In this document: positions 5,350-5,816 of the stretch, piece after piece
How positions within the stretch are numbered: the stretch's first letter is position 1
Layout of the letters: every line of letters begins with the position of its first letter
NCBI GenBank assembly: GCA_013361745.1
Contig: JABFXM010000088.1
Span: forward strand, 1-5,816
DNA from: Gemmatimonadaceae bacterium
GTDB lineage: Bacteria > Gemmatimonadota > Gemmatimonadetes > Gemmatimonadales > Gemmatimonadaceae
Direction: 5' to 3'
DNA: 5,816 nt
Made by a program: the position numbers and the translations under genes
The notes under the pieces: model-generated
The model's input: only the letters and a program-made list of their open reading frames with translations
Told to the model about the DNA's origin: nothing
Databases searched by the model: none

Positions 5350-5724
5350 ATGGAAGCCGTCACCCGCATCCTCGTCGTCGACGACGACACAGCGATCTGT
5401 CTCGCCTACAGCGAAGTGCTCACCGGCGCGGGCTACGAGGTGCTCACCGCGAACAGTCGCGCCGACGCGATGGCGGTGCTCGACATCGTGGGCCACGACG
5501 TCCACGTCCTCATCCTCGACATCCGTCTCCCCGACGGCGACGGTGCGGAGGTCGCGCAGGACATCGCCGACCGGATCGGCAACCGCCCGACGCTCTACGT
5601 GAGCGGCTGGGCTGACGACTTCTGGGATCTCGCCGACGCCCCCGGCCGCTGGCGCGTCCGGCAGAAGCCGATCCCGATTCCGTGGCTGTTGGAGACGATC
5701 GAATGGCTGGCTAAAGGGGAGTAA
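5350..5724 (+). CDS. Stand-alone CheY-like response regulator receiver protein
   Basis: A single receiver (REC) domain of 124 residues with no output domain. Key residues, numbered from the 5350 ATG: acidic pocket D11-D12 in ILVVDDD (7-13), phospho-acceptor D57 in LILDIRLPDGDG (54-65), the switch Ser S85 in LYVSG (82-86), and the conserved Lys-Pro K106-P107 (RQKP). The final helix WLLETIEWLAKGE reaches the stop. All phosphorylation residues are present, so it should accept phosphate from a histidine kinase; none is encoded in the window. In-frame ATGs at 5311 (137 residues) and 5329 are possible. I prefer 5350 because REC domains normally begin within a few residues of their first strand and the extra residues (PAPRSMPHDDGA) look unstructured, but no start has a well-spaced Shine-Dalgarno. 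The loop after S85 is unusually tryptophan-rich (GWADDFWDL). The stop codon belongs to the first unit of a 9-bp tandem repeat. Confidence 0.88.
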   Translation: MEAVTRILVVDDDTAICLAYSEVLTGAGYEVLTANSRADAMAVLDIVGHDVHVLILDIRLPDGDGAEVAQDIADRIGNRPTLYVSGWADDFWDLADAPGRWRVRQKPIPIPWLLETIEWLAKGE

Positions 5725-5754
5725 GGGGAGTAAGGGGAGTAAGGGGAGTAAGGG
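5716..5754 (+). repeat. GGGGAGTAA 9-bp tandem repeat (4.3 copies), G-quadruplex-capable
   Basis: Perfect units at 5716-5724, 5725-5733, 5734-5742 and 5743-5751, followed by a partial GGG to 5754. The first unit encodes the last two residues (Gly-Glu) and the TAA stop of the receiver protein. Because the unit is nine bases, every copy repeats an in-frame TAA, so copy-number change cannot alter the protein. The plus strand, and hence the mRNA, has four GGGG runs with five-base AGTAA loops plus a fifth GGG, which fits a G-quadruplex pattern. Confidence 0.9.
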
Positions 5755-5816
5755 TCGATCAGCGCGGGGTGCGTGAGACGACATCGCGGCGGAGACCCCC
5801 GACCATTCGTCGAATC
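5755..5816. other. Right-hand flank, no feature recognised
   Basis: Sixty-two bases after the tandem repeat contain no gene start, RNA gene or strong repeat that I can support. Frames that remain open across the edge on the minus strand look like shadows, rich in Leu-Pro where they cross the tandem repeat. Confidence 0.5.

Noticed and set aside
5716..5754. CRISPR-like array at the tandem repeat
   Set aside because: Units are nine bases and directly adjacent with no spacers, so this is a minisatellite, not CRISPR.
5200..5784. Minus-strand open frame opposite the receiver gene, with an N-terminal Leu-Pro repeat
   Set aside because: The Leu-Pro repeat is only the reverse reading of the 9-bp tandem repeat, and the rest lies opposite a clear REC domain.

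Overview
The window is high-GC DNA (about 70% by eye) from a Gram-negative bacterium, since it encodes an outer-membrane beta-barrel porin and an exported lipoprotein. The flavour of the proteins suggests a soil or environmental lineage. Gemmatimonadota is my best guess, but nothing here proves it. No rRNA, tRNA, CRISPR array, transposase or phage gene is visible. The region reads as ordinary chromosome with alternating gene orientation.

Layout, left to right: (1) 1-642, minus strand, is a ferritin-like DUF2383-type four-helix-bundle protein with a complete-looking set of metal ligands; its 3' end lies outside the window. (2) 643-753 is a divergent intergenic region with two strong inverted repeats. 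(3) 754-2097, plus, is an OprB-family carbohydrate-selective porin. (4) 2098-2191 is a short convergent gap with a perfect 16-bp palindrome, a G-rich 7-bp tandem repeat and a hairpin overlapping the next gene's stop codon. (5) 2192-3589, minus, is a lipoprotein of the PQQ-dependent glucose/sorbosone dehydrogenase beta-propeller family. (6) 3590-3742 is a divergent spacer with two adjacent hairpins. (7) 3743-5215, plus, is a membrane protein of the lipase maturation factor (LMF1/LMF2) family. (8) 5350-5724, plus, is a stand-alone CheY-like receiver protein whose stop codon lies in a 9-bp GGGGAGTAA tandem repeat that could form a G-quadruplex.

How the genes may work together: the porin and the PQQ-type dehydrogenase form a plausible pair, with sugars entering through the outer membrane and being oxidised in the periplasm. 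They are convergent, not an operon, so this is inference from function. The ferritin-like gene shares a promoter region with the porin. The LMF-like protein and the lone receiver have no obvious partner in the window.

No convincing novel multi-gene system is present. The most notable signals are non-coding. The octamer GCCTAACG occurs four times and accounts for every TAAC/GTTA in the window and both TTA leucine codons. Two unrelated G-rich tandem repeats each lie immediately after a gene's stop, G-rich on the coding strand. A near-perfect dyad sits in the first divergent promoter region.
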